From the NCBI GenBank assembly GCA_003254885.1, contig QANT01007091.1, positions 1-59,994 on the forward strand: a stretch of 59,994 nucleotides of DNA, given 5' to 3'. Both the position numbers and the translations under genes were made by a program. Each line of letters opens with the position of its first letter. The stretch's first letter is position 1. Origin of the DNA: Purshia tridentata (taxonomy: Eukaryota; Streptophyta; Magnoliopsida; Rosales; Rosaceae). This document shows positions 1 to 12,300 of this stretch, piece after piece. Under the pieces are notes generated by a model. The model saw only the letters and a program-made list of their open reading frames with translations. It did not search any database and had not been told where the DNA came from.

Positions 1-388
1 GGCAATAAGAGTGGCCATAAACCCGCCCAACCCGACAAACTCACCTAACTCGTCAAGCTCCGGTCAAGTTGGATCGCATCCACGAAACAAAAAGAAACAG
101 GTTGGTTACAGACTGGCGACACTGCAAACCAAGCCCCTTGGGGCGGCCGACATTTTGGGTCCAAAATTGACCCACCTGAGCTGATGCCCAACCCTATTTG
201 GTAGGGTACCATTGAATACCCATAACATTTTTGGTAGACCAGTGCCGAACAACCCTCAAAACACAACTTCCTAAACACAAAATTTCAAAGTAAAAGTCGA
301 ACACCCGCAGTCCAAATCATCTCAAACACAAAAAAATAATAATAATAAAAAATGCATTTTAATGGGTTAAAAATACCAGAAATCTTAG

Positions 389-559
389 ATGAATCAGATT
401 ATTTTAAGTTGGGGCATATATCCAAGTGTTAATAATGACTGTGGGTATGGGAAAGTGTTGATTGCAGCAAATCCGACCGATGTGAGAGCTTCGGCAACGT
501 GGAAGGTATCAGCTCTGGCGAGTTCATCTTCAGTGGTTGTTGTGGAAGCTGATGGTTAG
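389..559 (+). other. Unassigned short ORF (56 codons)
   Basis: An ATG-started frame runs to a TAG and reads MNQIILSWGIYPSVNNDCGY at its start, ending in a Ser/Val-rich stretch. The segment 420-560 is less AT-rich than its surroundings, which suggests it may be the last exon or a remnant of a protein gene continuing to the left of the window. I do not recognise the family. No other exon could be attached to it. It may equally be chance. Confidence 0.2.
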
Positions 560-999
560 GGTCTGGGACTTTATGGTGGGTGTAGTGAGAAAATAGATGT
601 TGAAAATTATTTTGAAGACAATGGTGTTTTATGAGAAATTATAAAATCTTAAAAAATATAGGAGTTTGTAATGAGAAATGAATGTGTAGTGATAGTGAGA
701 ATAAAATAAGTGTTTATATAGCGGCAAAATTAACATTTTTGCAATTTAGTTACAGGGCGTTATAAAACTTTTGTGGAGGGAACTTGCACGTGTGCTTATA
801 CTGGAGAAAAGGCAATGAGCTGAAAGTTTGGTGATGGTGTATTGTTGTCCATTGATACGAATCATGTTTAGCATTGGGGATGCAAGTAGGTACTTCTGAA
901 TTCGGATAACCCAATCCGACCCGACTAAATATATAGTATCATCTGAGCGTCCGTACGCCACCCGATTCCCAAAGCAAGAAAGCATACCAGCTAATCTTC

Positions 1000-1273
1000 C
1001 ACGCCTCACTTTGAATTGTTCATGAGTCGAGTCCCCTGTTTCTTTTCTTTTATTTTGTTAATTCATCTGTATTAGAATACAGAAGAAGTATTGCTCAGCT
1101 CAGTTAACCAACCATGAATTAGGTACAGACTTTGAGTTTGAAGTACAGGTAAATAGAACCCCATTCCCATATGAAAAGAGACATGCCCACATTGCCCAGC
1201 AACATGGTCATACCATCACAACCTCCAATCCTCAGCCTCAGGTTTCTGCTGCTGCTGCTGATTCCTTGTCATT
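1000..1273 (+). promoter_or_regulatory. FRO-A proximal promoter and 5' leader
   Basis: This stretch is visibly related to 8990-9332 in front of FRO-B: shared blocks include CGCCTCACTTTGAA, GTATTGCTCAGCTCA, CCATGAATTAGG and AACATGGTCATACCATCA. The duplication therefore carried its own promoter or leader. An upstream ATG at 1171 opens a frame that overlaps the main start and is out of frame with it (to 1491). A stop codon (TGA at 1259) sits in frame just before the ATG at 1274, so translation cannot start further upstream in that frame. A TATA-like AAATATATAG lies near 927, and a palindromic G-box CACGTG, a possible bHLH site, lies at 787-792. The transcription start itself is not visible. Confidence 0.5.
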
Positions 1274-4200
1274 ATGGCCGTGGTCGACTTACACTCTGCT
1301 CATCACCAACCTCTTCTTTCAAATGGCGGGTCATGTCATGTCAACAGGAGCAATCAAAGGAAGACGAAGACGAAGCGCTTCTTTGTCTCATTGGCCAAAT
1401 GGGTTCTCAAATTCACAATGTGGGTAGTTTTCATTGCATGGGTTGCTCTCTTTTTCGTAATTCCTACAGGCCTTGGGGCCACCCTCTATGATGACTGGCT
1501 TAGTGCTACCAGTGGAACTCTATTTGGAGAGACTGGTATGGTATCTCTAATTCAATCTCTAGCTTTTTCTCTAATCTCTTACACAACACTCAGCAGTGCT
1601 GCTTGTCTAATGAATGATATTTGCCAACTTTCAGGGAGTGCATTGCTATTATACAGCGGTCCAATAATTTTTATTGTTTTTCTTGCCGTTCCATATACCA
1701 TCATCTGTGGGCAAGAGGAAGAGGAACAGAAACTTCAACAGTATGTGATTCTAGTATCTTTTGTGTTCATCCCATACTAGTGATTCACTACTTGCCTAAA
1801 ATATGACACAATTAATGTGCATTGTTCACCTTTCTTCTATTTGTTATATTGTAATACTAAAAGTGACATCTGCCACAGGAAGAAGACCCCAAGATTCAAG
1901 TTATGGACCTTTCCTGTTTTGGTGGCTGGACCATTTGGAGTTGTTAACGCTGCTGAATTAATCGGCATTATTCTCTTTATTGTGTTTGTTATCTGGGCTG
2001 TTTATGCATACACAGTAGCGAACTTGGAATTGTTAGCGGAGTTTGGTGAAATGGCCCTTCCAAAAACATGGTGCAATGCTNTTAGCGGAGTTTGGTGAAA
2101 TGGCCCTTCCAAAAACATGGTGCAATGCTTTTTTTTTTTTTTTTTGTGCGGCTTTGCTTGAATATCTTCCCCTACTCCAAGTTCCTGTCTCTCTTTAATG
2201 AAAGTGGAAATACTGGATAGTCACTTTTTTAACCAGTTTAAGATTAGTCATTTTATGCATTCATCCATCTAGCGACCTAGGCACTTATGAAAACTTCTTA
2301 TTGCATATCTGATATGCTTTTGTATTTTGAAAACTTCTAATAACTTAACGTGTATTTCGTTCTCAATTTGTACCTTTTTCTTTCATTTTTTTGTATGACA
2401 TGCTTAAGTAGTCAAGCATGCATGGTCAATTGTCAGAATAAAATAAGTACTATATTAGAAACTTAAATCCTTCACATGTTGCATGCAAAGAGTGAAATTT
2501 ATTTACTATTTTTCTTCAGCTTGAAGATTGAATTCATTAGTTGAGTTTGCTTGTTTACTTGAACTTGTCAGTTCTTTGTTCCTTGCAATTTCGGGACGCT
2601 CTCTAGGCAAAATGGGGATGTTTTGCTTGGCATTTTTGTTCCTGCCGGTTGCAAGGGGATCAGTTCTCCTTCGCCTTATTGATATCCCTTTTGAGCATGC
2701 TACGAGGTATCACGTATGGCTGGGACATGTCACAATGGTGATCTTTACTATCCATGGACTATGTTATGTTGTGGCATGGACAATTCAGGGCCATCTCCAT
2801 TCGGTGAGTGCACATGCTGGTTTGAAAAGATTTCTTGTACATAATCATATTTGCTCTTTTATAAGCATATATGTTTCTCTTCTGTGGAGTTACTTTATTT
2901 GTTTGTTTGCTCTGGAGAATCTTACATTTATGTATGTACAAACTAAAGGTTCAACTCACATATACATTTATGTTTATACACACTAAAGGTTCAAATGATT
3001 GTCATGCTTAAATAGCAATATGTATGCTTGTAAAAGAAAATAAAAGGAGTGCAAAGGGTAGTCCGGAAGTGAGAAATTCAGGGAAGAAGGAATTACATAT
3101 CATGGTAAGCATCAACATGCTCTGTGAGAAAAATATGTGAAATATGTCATGTAAAGGAGTGTATATTAAATAATAGTAAATACATAAAATAAAGAAATAA
3201 AGAATTATAGAAATTGAGGTATTTAAGACTGTAATGGCTATCATTAATGTCATATGACCCTCTAGAAATCATTCTTAATAACACTGCTTATGCTAGAGAT
3301 GATGATATGACTATAAATTTAGGTAAATGGAGTAAGTATATGCAATGAAGTTAGTAAGTTTAGTCTTAGCTTGTTTTTCGTGTTGTTTAAGAATTTTGGT
3401 CTTAGTTTAAAGTTCACAGGAAAAAGGTATTCTATCTTTTGATAGACATCTCTGGATGATTTGTTGTTAATATGGCATCTATGAGTGAGTCTATGGTGGA
3501 AGACTCTTGTGAGTTTAGAGTCTTCTGGTGTGTGCTTCTGGCATGGCAATTGAGTATGCAAAAAGAATGTATATAGATGTTGGCACCGACTTAGAATTTT
3601 AGGTTTTATTAATTAATTCATTTCAAATTACTTTAGGTTTTAATATTTTTTTATCCATATTTATTATTTGGGGATTGCCTATGTAGTATGGTTTCAACCT
3701 GCGGAAGTTTGATTTAACAATAAAGAATTTACTTTACTTTAATTTCTGCAATGCCTTGCTTCCTTTATTTGAGTGTGTAATTTTTCTTGTGTGGAATGCT
3801 AAGCAATGTAACTATTTTTAAGAAATACAATGGTAATGGTGTAAGATTTTCGAAGTGTATAGACATGCTGAAAAAAAAAAGAAAAAAAAAAAAGAAATAT
3901 CAACCTATTCAAATCAGCTCTGGCCAAACAAATAGTATAATGACAGTGCATCACTTGGATAAGAAATGCTTTGGCATTTCTGGACAGTACAAGTCAGGTT
4001 GCTGTTTCTATCCTCAAATGTCTGTTGAAGGATTAGTTAAGTATGTGGCATAACAGAATTGATGAGACAGAAAGAGACGAACCTTCAATTTTTCTCTAAG
4101 TTCTCTGTCAACTCTTTTTTCTTTTTCTTTTTTTCTTAATATGTTTTTTGTTTTCCTTTAAGCTTTGATCCATTGAATGGTTAGAGGAAGACATAGCCTC

Positions 4201-6482
4201 ACACTGTAATGTTCTTATTTATAATTTTGATTATTTGATGCAGATATTTGAGTGGAAGGATACTGGTGTTGCCATTCTTGCAGGATTGATCGCCCTTTCT
4301 GCTGGCCTCTTGATGTGGGTCACTTCACTTCCTCCAGTTAGAAAGCTAAATTTTGAGTTGTTCTTCTACACTCATCAACTATATATCATCTTTATTGTGT
4401 TCTTCGCATTGCACATTGGCGATTTCTTTTTCACAACACCTTCTGGAGCAATATTTATTTTTATTCTTGATCGTTTTCTGAGATTCTGCCAATCACGAAG
4501 GGTTGTTGATATAATCTCAGCGAAGTGCCTTCCATGCGGAATTGTAGAATTGGTCCTCGCAAAACCTCAAAGTAAAAATTGTTCTTCACACATTTGTCAT
4601 TTATTTTTTATATCCTGTTACCATATGATTGACTATTCTCTCTATGATACTTTTAGATCTGCAGTACAATGCCCTCAGTTTTGTTTTTCTTCATGTTCGG
4701 GAACTATCATTGCTGCAATGGCATCCTTTCAGTGTTTCATCCAGCCCTCTGGATGGCAAATGTCATATTTCTGTTCTTATAAAGGGTCTTGGGAAATGGA
4801 CAGAAAATCTGAGAGGAAACATCTTGAAAAATTCTGAGGCTGAACCACAAATTGAGCTGCCTTACAGTCCTCATACTAAGATAACTGCTTCTGTTGAGGG
4901 GCCTTATGGGCCTATGCTACCATACCACTTGATGTATGTACTCTGTTCCTCGATTGTTTTGATAAGAAAATTTATTTTATCAGATGATTCTAATTCTGGT
5001 CTAATCACTGGTTTGTTGATTAGTTTCATACTAAAGAACACAAGGAGTAAGTGGAAGTTTTCTTCATGCTGTGTCATGTTTTTACATAAATGTGATGTAA
5101 TGGTGCTCAGAAATTTGGTGCACTCTTTTGAAAGAAACTCCAATTATTAACCCCACACCGCACCTACCAAAAGTAGGAAAGATGGAACATGATTGTATAC
5201 TATGTGATTTAATGTTACATATTTTGGGTTCAAAATAGAAGAATTTGCGAGATATCCAGCTTATTAATAAGTTTTAATTTCTTTTACAAATGGTTTTGAC
5301 TTTATATTTTGTTCTTTCAGGTATGAAAATCTTATCTTAGTAGCAGGTGGCATTGGGATTTCACCTTTCCTGGCTGTCTTGAGTGACATTCTACATCGTG
5401 TTAGGGAAGGAAAACCTTGTCTACCAAGAAATATTTTGGTTGTATGGGCCGTGAAAAGATCAAATGAGCTTTCTCTTCTTTCAACCATTGACATGGACTC
5501 CATTTGTTCATTTTTCTCCGATAAATCAAATTTTGAGACTCATATATACGTCACTCGAGAATATGAACCTCCATTGGTATGTTTGGTTATATCTTAACTC
5601 TTGCTGTACCTTACGTAATTTGGTTCTTGGTCTTTTCAATAATTTTATTTCATTTTTTTTGTGGCATTTGTTGTTGTTATTTGCAGGAAGAGGGTGAAGT
5701 TCAAAACACTATACACTCTTCTCTTTGTCCTGCGTCTAAAAGGTGTGGTATGTCTGTTTTGGTTGGTACTGGACATAATATATGGTCTGGACTATACGTT
5801 ATCTCATCTATTGTTGGGTTTGTCATCATTTTGGGTTTGTCGCATGTCTTCTACATAACTCCTTACAATATATCTACAAGCTGGTACAGAGGGCTTCTTT
5901 TCTTTCTTAGTATGGTTGTAAGTGTCTTCATCTTTGGGGGTCTTGTGGTTGGTTTATGGCATGTGTGGGAAAGAAACATTTCAGCAAAGCAACCATGTGA
6001 GGATGATAGGTTACATATTGGTAAGGCAGAGCATACTGGAACTGTAGCTCACAACGATTCACACCAGAGAAGTCTTGCAAATTCAACCAGCATTCATTAC
6101 GGTGCAAGACCAGACTTCAAAGGTATTTCTCCCTTCCATTTTAAATACAATACATAAGCTAATGAATACGTATATCTATATTCATGTTAAGATATAAATA
6201 TTAAATACACACACAGAACTCATATTAAATATGTTTGAAGTAAGTATATTTTTCTTCAGTTGAATACTTCTAATTAATACATATATTTACACTTGATTTC
6301 ATGTTACTGCAGAAATTTTGGGTACCATATCAAAGAATTGGGGCCACGTTGATGTGGGTGTGATTGTGTGTGGTCCTCCAACTCTTGAATCAAGCATTGC
6401 TAAAGAAATCAGGTCGCATAATTTAAGGAGGCAATGCGACCATCCTATTTTCCATTTCAATAGCCATAGTTTTGAAGTGTAG
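1274..6482 (+). CDS. FRO6/7-like: Ferric reduction oxidase, FRO6/FRO7-like (copy A)
   Basis: Membrane flavocytochrome that moves electrons from NADPH through FAD and two haems to Fe(III) or Cu(II) on the far side of the membrane. Nine exons with GT-AG introns: 1274-1535, 1635-1740, 1879-2070, 2572-2803, 4244-4571, 4657-4933, 5321-5576, 5687-6122, 6313-6482; total 2259 nt, 752 aa, usual FRO length. Haem-ligand histidine pairs are H234/H248 (YHVWLGH...TIHG) and H308/H321 (YTHQLYII...LHIGD). The FAD site is [12 protein letters not shown] (396-407), the NADPH site GGIGISPF (475-482) and VCGPPT (715-720). The ending FHFNSHSF and the WTFPVLVxGPFGVV motif point to the FRO6/FRO7 branch, known as plasma-membrane or chloroplast reductases; no clear transit peptide is seen. 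The exon 4 acceptor (2572) was chosen because it alone restores frame and family alignment. Exon 3 ends at the first copy of a 48-bp repeat around an N, probably an assembly flaw. Intron 4 is long (1.44 kb), as in copy B. Confidence 0.93.
2033..2129. repeat. 48-bp exact duplication around a single N (assembly join)
   Basis: Bases 2033-2080 and 2082-2129 are identical and are separated only by N at 2081. The unit covers the end of FRO-A exon 3 and its splice donor. FRO-B has only one such unit and its exon 3 has exactly the length (192 nt) that FRO-A exon 3 has when the first donor is used. This looks like two contig ends that overlap but were not merged, not real biology. Confidence 0.85.
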
Positions 6483-6996
6483 CCTCCACCCTCAAAATCT
6501 CTCTATTTAAACTGCTCAATTCGCATACTTATTTGTAGAATTCTGCATACACATATATAATATATTTGTATATATGTGTGCAAGCCTGTGTGTATGTGTC
6601 TAATGTGTTACCAAGTTGGTATGTAGTCAGCCATCAAATCTGTATCTCTTGCTCCTCATCTAGATCACTTAAAATTTATCAAAATTTTGTATCTATATCC
6701 AAGTGTTTTCAGACACAAAAGTGTGACGCAAGGCCTTTTCGGTCTTACACGATAAAGTGCACTCTTTGATGTGTTTAGTATAAGCCTTTCAGACATCAAA
6801 ATATTATGATAAAATATTATAAAAATATAATAGTTAAAAAATGGCATTAATTGTCATTCATAAATAATAATCATCCGTAAAAGATATCAAATTTAACAAG
6901 ATTATCCAAATTAAATAAAAATCCACATAAGTATAATGATCTAATAAGATCATTCACAAAAACATAATATAAAAAATCCCAAAAGATAAAACTACT

Positions 6997-7158
6997 TCAT
7001 TCATCCCACTCATCATCACCAGTATCATTCAAACTAATATAACTACCATTAGTGTCCAAAGAATCAATGTAGGAAGGGGGAAGTGCACTATCAAATTGAA
7101 GAGGAGCTTCTAGTTCTACCTTATCATCTTCATCAGCAAGCTTCAATTTGACAGTTGC
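6997..7158 (-). pseudogene. Acidic C-terminal coding remnant, family unknown
   Basis: On the minus strand a 53-codon frame, closed upstream by a TAA, ends with a strongly acidic tail: KLADEDDKVELEAP... and finally NDTGDDEWDE followed by TGA. Acidic tails of this kind occur at the ends of some transposase-like proteins, but no catalytic motif is present, so this is only a guess. It has no start codon and no joined exon. Confidence 0.25.
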
Positions 7159-7192
7159 TTAGCATGTTTGATTATGTCATAAAAAACTTAAA

Positions 7193-7847
7193 CTTCTACA
7201 AGAGTTTTTCACTTAATTTTGCTAACTCATAGTAATGCCAGTAATTGGATACTTGTTTGAAACGGGAAAGCTGAGAAGTAAATTTGGACTGTGGGTTAAA
7301 GAATTGGCATCGGTAAAACAGTTCGTGCAGTGATGACTTTGCCAATGGTGTGTTGGCCATCTTGGCTGGCACTCCTATCCTTCATGTGCTTTAGTGTGCA
7401 GAGATAAATTTTTCAGATAAGCTCAAACGAAATCTAAAAGAGTCTGCCAAGTTTTGGAGACATAAGTGGCTCTCACTTATGGAGTCAATGCACCTACAAT
7501 TGACTCCTACTTTTGTAGACATTGAAGATTACGTAGACAAAACAGTTCATGCAGTGAAATAGCACAATCTTGGTAAGCTTTTGGAAGCTCTAAATAAAGC
7601 AAGTATATACGATCCAAGATTAGACATGGCACAGGGAAGACTCAAAGATACCAATTAACTCCAACAATGGCTTCACTAGGAACATACTTTTTTAAACTTG
7701 ACTTCTGCAAGAGTTTTTTCACTTCATTTTGTTCACCCATAGTAATGTCGGTGATTGGATACCTGTTTAAGACGGCAAAGCTGATAATTAAATTTGCACT
7801 CTGGGGTTAGAGAATTGCCATTGGTAAGATAGTTGGTGCAATGGTGG
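7193..7847. repeat. Direct repeat of ~145 bp, two diverged copies
   Basis: The segments ~7193-7337 and ~7706-7847 align throughout (shared pieces include GAGTTTTT.CACTT.ATTTTG, CATAGTAATG and GTAAAACAGTT/GTAAGATAGTT) with scattered substitutions. They lie ~510 bp apart and flank a short non-repeated segment. They could be the ends of a decayed element; no TG...CA ends are seen. Confidence 0.45.
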
Positions 7848-7915
7848 TAAAGTTAATTTGTGTGGGACTCAACAAGGATAGGTGGCTCATTTGATATTCA
7901 TTATTTTGAAAACAC

Positions 7916-8453
7916 TAAGAGCTCATTTGGATAAGGGGTGATTTGGATTTTGATTTTGATTTTGAAAAATTCAAATCCACCTATTTGGAATAATTTAAAG
8001 AAGTGTATTTGGATTTGGCTCAAATCCAAAATGAATTTGACAGAGCTAAATTCATGAATTTCAAATACTTTCTCCAACTAAGTATTTGAAATCCCACTAT
8101 CTCACCCTCTCTCTCTCTCCCTCACCTCCGACCTCAATTGCCGGCGACCACCACCGGCCACCCTCCGGTGATTTTTCTGGCCACTTTCGACAAATTTCCA
8201 GTGACTTTTCCTACCACTCTCTGGTGAATTTTCCGGCCACCCTTTGACGACTTTTTTTATTTTTAATCATATATTTCAATTCTTAAATTGTCAAAAAAAA
8301 TTAAAAATTGAAATACTTTGTGAAATCCTCGCCTTTAAATTTTGTATCCAAACAATAGAATTTCAAATTAGGAATTTCAATTACATGGATTTTAAATGCA
8401 TAAATTTGAAATCCAAATGTAAATTCAGATTCAAGAATTCAAACGAGTCCTAA
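7916..8453. mobile_element. PIF/Harbinger-like MITE
   Basis: A 532-bp element bounded by the trinucleotide TAA (7916-7918 and 8451-8453). Its ends are GAGCTCATTTGGATAAG on the left and the imperfect inverted CAAACGAGTCC on the right; the ends and the 3-bp TWA target duplication fit the Tourist/Harbinger group. The body has many short words related to AAATCCAAAT/ATTTGGATTT. It encodes nothing. A weaker alternative is a hAT-like element. Confidence 0.55.
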
Positions 8454-8989
8454 ATTTGTATTTGTTTAGACCCTAACTTAAAATTGGGTCGGATTTACGA
8501 CTGAATCTAGATGTGATTGATGAAAATTTAAAAGAGAGACCCAATTGAAAATATGGATGAGGTCCAAGTTTGGATATATAACAAGTTCGAAAGAATAGGC
8601 CCAAATTGGTGTGAAGATCTAGAAGTACCCAATCAAATCACGTTTTTTTTTCAAATCAATCCAATTTCACCAAGGATCAACAAGATAATCAACATGCCTA
8701 ATATCTTAAATGTGTCTCATTACTTCAAATGAACCTAAACAAGTTCGCATTCCTTTACTCACACAATCGTTTGAAGAGAAGTTAGATTCAAGGGGCAAAA
8801 CAACACAAACACTCAATTCAGCATCCGGCCTCTCGGCCTTGCAGTGGTTGGTTGCCAACGGCATTTTAAACTTGTGGAGAAATGATAAATGGGCTGAAAG
8901 TTCGGCAATGACAGGTATCAAAGGTCAAAACCATGTGTGATATATTTCAAGGAGAAACCACACCGTTGGGTGCAACCTAAGCAACAAGA

Positions 8990-9159
8990 CAAAGCTTACC
9001 AACTAACTTTCCGCGCCTCACTTTGAAGTAAATTAAATTGCTCCAAATTCATAGCGAATTGACGATACCTTCCCTCTCATGAGTCCTGTCCCTTGCTTCT
9101 TCAACTCAACTGTATACACAGGAAGTATTGCTCAGCTCACTTAACTAACCATGAATTAG

Positions 9160-9195
<36 letters not shown>

Positions 9196-9332
9196 AAATA
9201 CAGGTAAACAAAATCCCTTTCTCATATGAAAACAGGGATGCCCAGTCTCAGCAACATGGTCATACCATCATCAACCAACAAACCTCAGCCTCAAGTTTCT
9301 GCTGCTGCTGACGCTGATTCCTTGTCACCCCC
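8990..9332 (+). promoter_or_regulatory. FRO-B proximal promoter and 5' leader
   Basis: Related to 1000-1273 upstream of FRO-A. It differs by a (GA)n microsatellite at 9162-9191 that is absent from copy A. As in copy A, a TGA (9315) lies in frame just ahead of the start codon and an upstream ATG (9226) opens a frame (to 9504) overlapping the start out of frame. The two upstream frames begin similarly (MKxxMPxLxxNMVIPS) but overlap the main ORFs in different relative frames. Confidence 0.5.
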
Positions 9333-12300
9333 ATGGCCTTGGATGACTTATACTCTGCTCATCAACAACCTCTTCTTTCCAACGGTAACGGAGTTCGTCT
9401 TTCAAATGGGGGATCTCCTGTCAACAACAGCAATCGTCAGAAGACGGCAAGCAGCTTCTTTGCATCATTGGTCAAATGGGTTCTCAAATTCACAATGTGG
9501 GTAGTTTTCATTGCATGGGTTGCTCTCTTTTTCATAGTTCCTACGGACCTTGGCTCCACCCTCTATGATGATTGGGTTGCTGCTACGGATGGAACTCTAT
9601 TTGGAGAGACTGGTATGGTAATGTCAAATTTAATTTCTTTTTGTCTATTAACGTCTTACTCAACACTCAACAGTACTGCTTTTCTAATTAATATTATTTG
9701 GGAATTTTCAGGGAGTGTATTGCTATTATACAGCGGTCCAATAATTTTTATTGCTTTTCTTGCTGTTCCATACATCATCTTTTTTGGCCAAGAGGAAGAG
9801 GAACAACAACTTCAACAGTATGTCTTCTTACCGAGTTTTGCTAATTCTTCTTGTGCATTGTACTTTGTGCACCTATCTTCTATTTGATAAATTGTAATAC
9901 TCAAGTGTACATCTACCACAGGAAGAAGGCCCCAAGTTTCAACTTATGGACCTTTCCTGTTCTAGTGGATGGACCATTTGGAGTTGTTAATGCTGCTGAA
10001 TTGATCGCCATTATTCTCTTTATTGTGTTTGTTCTCTGGGCTCTTTATGCATACACAGTAGTCAACTTTGAGATGTTACCCAACTATGGTGATTTGACCC
10101 TTGCAGAAAAAAGGTGCAATGCTTTCTTTTTTGGGCTTTGCTTGTATATAACCCCCCAACCTCCAAGTGTCTGTCTCTCTTGTCACTTTTTTAACCAGTT
10201 TAAGATATTTGATTTGAAGAATTCTTAAACTATCTATTATCTGAGATTCTGAAGTTTAATCTAAGTGGTGGTTTTTGTATTTGTTTATTACCAGAAAAAA
10301 TGGGAACCTATCTTAGTTCTTTCCTTGTATCTTCGTTACTCTGTGCTCTAAAGTTTTAAATGATATATTAAAAGTCTATGCATATGGTAATATGTAGTCT
10401 CTGTGAGTGTGAGGTTATTTTGTCTACAATCTAAAATTCTTATTTAATCTTGGGTCTACATTTCAATTTTTCTTTCTTTTCCATTAGAAAATAATTGGTG
10501 TGCCTCCCACTGCCAATACTGTGAGTTTATTTTAATGATTCATTTCTAAAGCTTAACATAATTTCTTCTCACCTTTCAGGACTTTTATGTTGCAAATGTC
10601 GGCTTATTGCTTTGGTTTGATTACCTTGTCCTGCTTGTCTTTCATGTTTCTCCCAATTGCAAGGGGATCAATTCTTCTCCGCCTTATTGATATACCATTT
10701 GAGCATGCCACCAAATATCATATATGGTTGGGGAATCTCACAATGTTCCTTGTTACTATGCATGGACTCTGCTATATGATTGTGTGGGCAGTACGGGGCA
10801 TCATACCATCTGAAGTGAGTTCTCATATTTCTCTTTTCACTCCTACAGAATATCCATATGCATGAGTCTGCAGATATGTATGTTTTTGTCTGCATGTTTC
10901 TTGGGTCAATATAGTCTTTTTGCTAGCTGCAAGAAATTGGAATATGTATATACATTATACGCACATGGAATGTGTATGTGTATAATGCATTTGATGAAAA
11001 CCTAAAGAAGTTTGTGTAAGCAAAAGAATGATACCATACACTTAATGATAATTTGTAGCTTTTGCATCAACCTATCTAATTCTTTTTGGCAATTTTTTTA
11101 ATACCCACCCATCAGATATCTCCCAGGGCATGCAATAATGTAGTTATACTAAATACCACAAAGGTTTTTTTTTTTTTTCCCCTTTCATTATCATTTAGTT
11201 TGAGTGCTATAATCTTTCCATATATAAAATGAAAAAAATCAAATAAAATAGCTTGAAAAATCAACTATTTGATATAAACCATAATTGATATGTGAGACTG
11301 CAATTTCATTTCAAATAAGTAAATAGCTTTCACAATCATGTTTCTCATGAATTTCATAGTATCATAAGCCTAATGCATTACAGTTGGTTGCTCAGTGCCA
11401 CTTTGAAATGTGTTATTTTGTTCTTAATATAGCCAGTAGAGTGATTTTCCTCTGCTCATTAAAAATGGTTTTAGGTGCATGATTTTTTCTCTAAATACAA
11501 TCTGTTAAGCTGTTTGATAAACTATACATCAGTTTTCTGTCATTTTACTCTAGATTTGGTTTCTTTCAGAAAATTTGTCCATTTGACCTGGTTATTTTGG
11601 CTTATACCCTACGGGTAACTTTTTTCTGGCTTATTGATAATTTTTATAACACCTGAATCTTTTCTCTTGTGTGACTGAGATTTTGTGCTAATTCAAGGGC
11701 TTGAGTAGGAAACACAAACTCAAAAATTCAAGACCATGTATTCATCTAGTGTATGAAAAAATCAACTGTGAGCATGTTTGTGCATGTTACATTACATTCT
11801 GGCTGGGTGAAGTACTTGTCTGCTGATTATAAACTGTGACAAGAGGTGGAGCATCTAAGTAAATGTGTAGGGTCTTGAAAAGATTTCTAGTCCACCCCCT
11901 GTTTGTTAGTGTTAGTGAATCCACCATATGATATTGCTTCTTCAGAATTATTTCTTTGCTTTAAGTATGCAACTGGAAAAAAAAAATATAATAATTCTAA
12001 TTCTACATGCCCTCTACAGTCATTGTTGAAGCCCAAGCACAAAACAGATGCAGACATCATCCCTCCTTGTGAGGATTAGAATCTCTGTGACTGAACATTT
12101 CTTTAAGGAATGAATTTAAAGGTGTTCACTCATCAGTGCATATGAAAAGGAAGATACAAACTGAAATATAAGTTTATGGAACAGAAGCCTTTAAGTTTGT
12201 TGTCTACTCATTGTTAAATGTGAGAACTACCACTGTGTATAAATAATTTCTAGATATAACCATAAGTACAGAGGAAGACAGGATAAGCTACAATTCATTT

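Larger units (their letters stand above)
6483..7915. other. Intergenic DNA between the two FRO genes (left part)
   Basis: FRO-A 3' flank and AT-rich DNA with no gene that I can support. It contains a decayed minus-strand coding tail at 6997-7158 and a dispersed direct repeat between 7193 and 7847, each listed separately. Confidence 0.6.

Noticed and set aside
45..278. 77-codon minus frame at the window edge
   Set aside because: No recognisable domain, and no neighbouring exon or splice signal supports it.
1171..1491. 106-codon plus frame as a separate protein gene
   Set aside because: It overlaps FRO-A exon 1 out of frame and crosses its coding sequence; at most it is an upstream frame in the leader.
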